In this document: piece after piece, positions 7,854-8,714 of the stretch
Numbering within the stretch: the first letter of the stretch is position 1
How the letters are laid out: each line of letters starts with the position of its first letter
Origin: Fidelibacterota bacterium
GTDB lineage: Bacteria; Fidelibacterota; UBA8477
DNA: 8,714 nucleotides
Reading direction: 5' to 3'
Assembly: GCA_021734045.1 (NCBI GenBank)
Contig: JAIPJR010000094.1
Span: forward strand, 1-8,714
The notes under the pieces: model-generated
Database searches by the model: none
What the model was told of the DNA's origin: nothing
Seen by the model: only the letters and a program-made list of their open reading frames with translations
Program-made: the position numbers and the translations under genes

Positions 7854-7857
7854 AACC

Positions 7858-8714
7858 ATGCAAGAATATTTCATACAGAATGTGCGTTATCACGAAGACG
7901 AAGTTGTTACCCTGAAGGGCTGGGTGTATAACCTGCGTAAAAGCGGTAAAATCTGGTTTTTACTGTTGCGGGACGGGACCGGAATTATCCAGTGCGTTGT
8001 CACCAAGCATGATTGTGATGAAACCAGCTTCGAGCTGAAGGATGTTTTGACTCAGGAATCGTCTGTTATTGTCACTGGATTGGTGCGGGCTGATGACCGG
8101 GCTGAGGGTGGATATGAGTTAATCGCCCACAAGGTGGAATTGGTGAGTATTTCCCAGGAGTATCCCATATCCAAAAAGGAGCATGGGATTGAATTTCTTA
8201 TGGATCACCGTCATCTGTGGCTGCGCTCACGCCGTCAACATGCCATTATGCGGATCCGCCATACAGTGGTGAAGAGTATTCGGACATTCTTTGATCAGCG
8301 GGACTTCATTCTGGTAGATACGCCCATTTTTCAGAAAATGGCTACCGAAGGCACTGCCACGCTCTTTGAGACCGATTATTATGAAGACAAGGCATATCTG
8401 ACCCAGAGTGGCCAGCTCTACGCGGAAGCCGCTGCATTGGCACTGGGGAAGGTATATTGTTTTGGCCCAACCTTCCGGGCGGAAAAATCCAAAACCCGCC
8501 GCCATTTAACCGAGTTCTGGATGGTGGAGCCTGAAATGGCGTATTACGATCTGGAAATGGATATGGATTTGGCCGAAGAGATGATTATGTACATTGTGGC
8601 GGAGGTATTGCTCAATCGCCGTCAGGAGCTGGAAACACTTGAGCGGGATATTGCCAAGCTGGAAGCGATTCGCACGCCATTTCCCAGAATGCACTATGAT
8701 GATGCCATTAAGCT
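7858..8714 (+). CDS. asnS: Asparaginyl-tRNA synthetase, 3' end cut by the window edge
   Basis: The first 285 codons of a class IIb aminoacyl-tRNA synthetase that charges tRNA-Asn with asparagine; the full enzyme is usually about 430-465 residues, so about two thirds is present and the frame stays open to the last base. The N-terminal OB-fold for anticodon binding occupies about 1-100 ([19 protein letters not shown], 19-37). The catalytic domain follows, with DTPIF in motif 1, [19 protein letters not shown], and motif 2 [20 protein letters not shown] (202-221) with the ATP-contacting arginine Arg207. [10 protein letters not shown] and the GQLYAEAA pattern point to AsnRS rather than AspRS. The ATG is 4 bases after the lptE stop; AGGA at 7844-7847, inside the end of lptE, gives a 10-base spacing. 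It is most likely co-transcribed with lptE. Confidence 0.95.
   Translation, partial: MQEYFIQNVRYHEDEVVTLKGWVYNLRKSGKIWFLLLRDGTGIIQCVVTKHDCDETSFELKDVLTQESSVIVTGLVRADDRAEGGYELIAHKVELVSISQEYPISKKEHGIEFLMDHRHLWLRSRRQHAIMRIRHTVVKSIRTFFDQRDFILVDTPIFQKMATEGTATLFETDYYEDKAYLTQSGQLYAEAAALALGKVYCFGPTFRAEKSKTRRHLTEFWMVEPEMAYYDLEMDMDLAEEMIMYIVAEVLLNRRQELETLERDIAKLEAIRTPFPRMHYDDAIK

Noticed and set aside
8227-8694. Two antisense open frames opposite asnS
   Set aside because: They lie opposite a well-conserved synthetase reading frame that covers the whole stretch without a stop.

Overview
The window looks like chromosomal DNA of a diderm (Gram-negative) bacterium of the Fibrobacterota-Chlorobi-Bacteroidota (FCB) superphylum or a neighbouring uncultured lineage such as Marinimicrobia, Calditrichota or KSB1. 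The evidence is a C-terminal sorting domain of the type IX secretion kind (FPNPFNPTTT) on the first protein, an LptE-family outer-membrane lipoprotein, and a sigma-54 activator directly beside lptE. The exact phylum is inferred, not shown.

Layout. 1-1006 (+): a secreted Gly/Met/His-rich protein with a T9SS-type sorting domain. 1041-1074: a strong intrinsic terminator between two convergent genes. 1094-2884 (-): an SLC13/DASS-type membrane transporter with two soluble TrkA-C (RCK_C) modules in the middle. 2885-3001: a divergent intergenic region holding a near-consensus sigma-70-type promoter that sits almost on top of the uvrB start codon. 3002-5005 (+): uvrB, complete, the damage-recognition subunit of nucleotide excision repair. 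5006-5134: a spacer with no clear promoter or terminator, only a good ribosome binding site at its end. 5135 to the right edge (+): a tight co-oriented cluster of an NAD-dependent sugar-nucleotide epimerase with a TTG start, a sigma-54 activator without sensor domain, an lptE-family lipoprotein that overlaps it by 35 bases, and the first two thirds of asparaginyl-tRNA synthetase (asnS), cut by the window edge.

How the genes fit together. The epimerase, sigma-54 activator and LptE make a plausible envelope or lipopolysaccharide-related transcription unit: a sugar nucleotide enzyme, a regulator and a component of LPS export to the outer membrane. asnS follows after 4 bases and is probably co-transcribed. 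uvrB and the transporter are housekeeping neighbours with no evident functional link. No RNA genes, mobile elements, CRISPR arrays or phage remnants were seen. Most of the window is ordinary core genome. The points worth a second look are the uncharacterised secreted protein, the coupled sigma-54/lptE pair and the potentially leaderless uvrB transcript.
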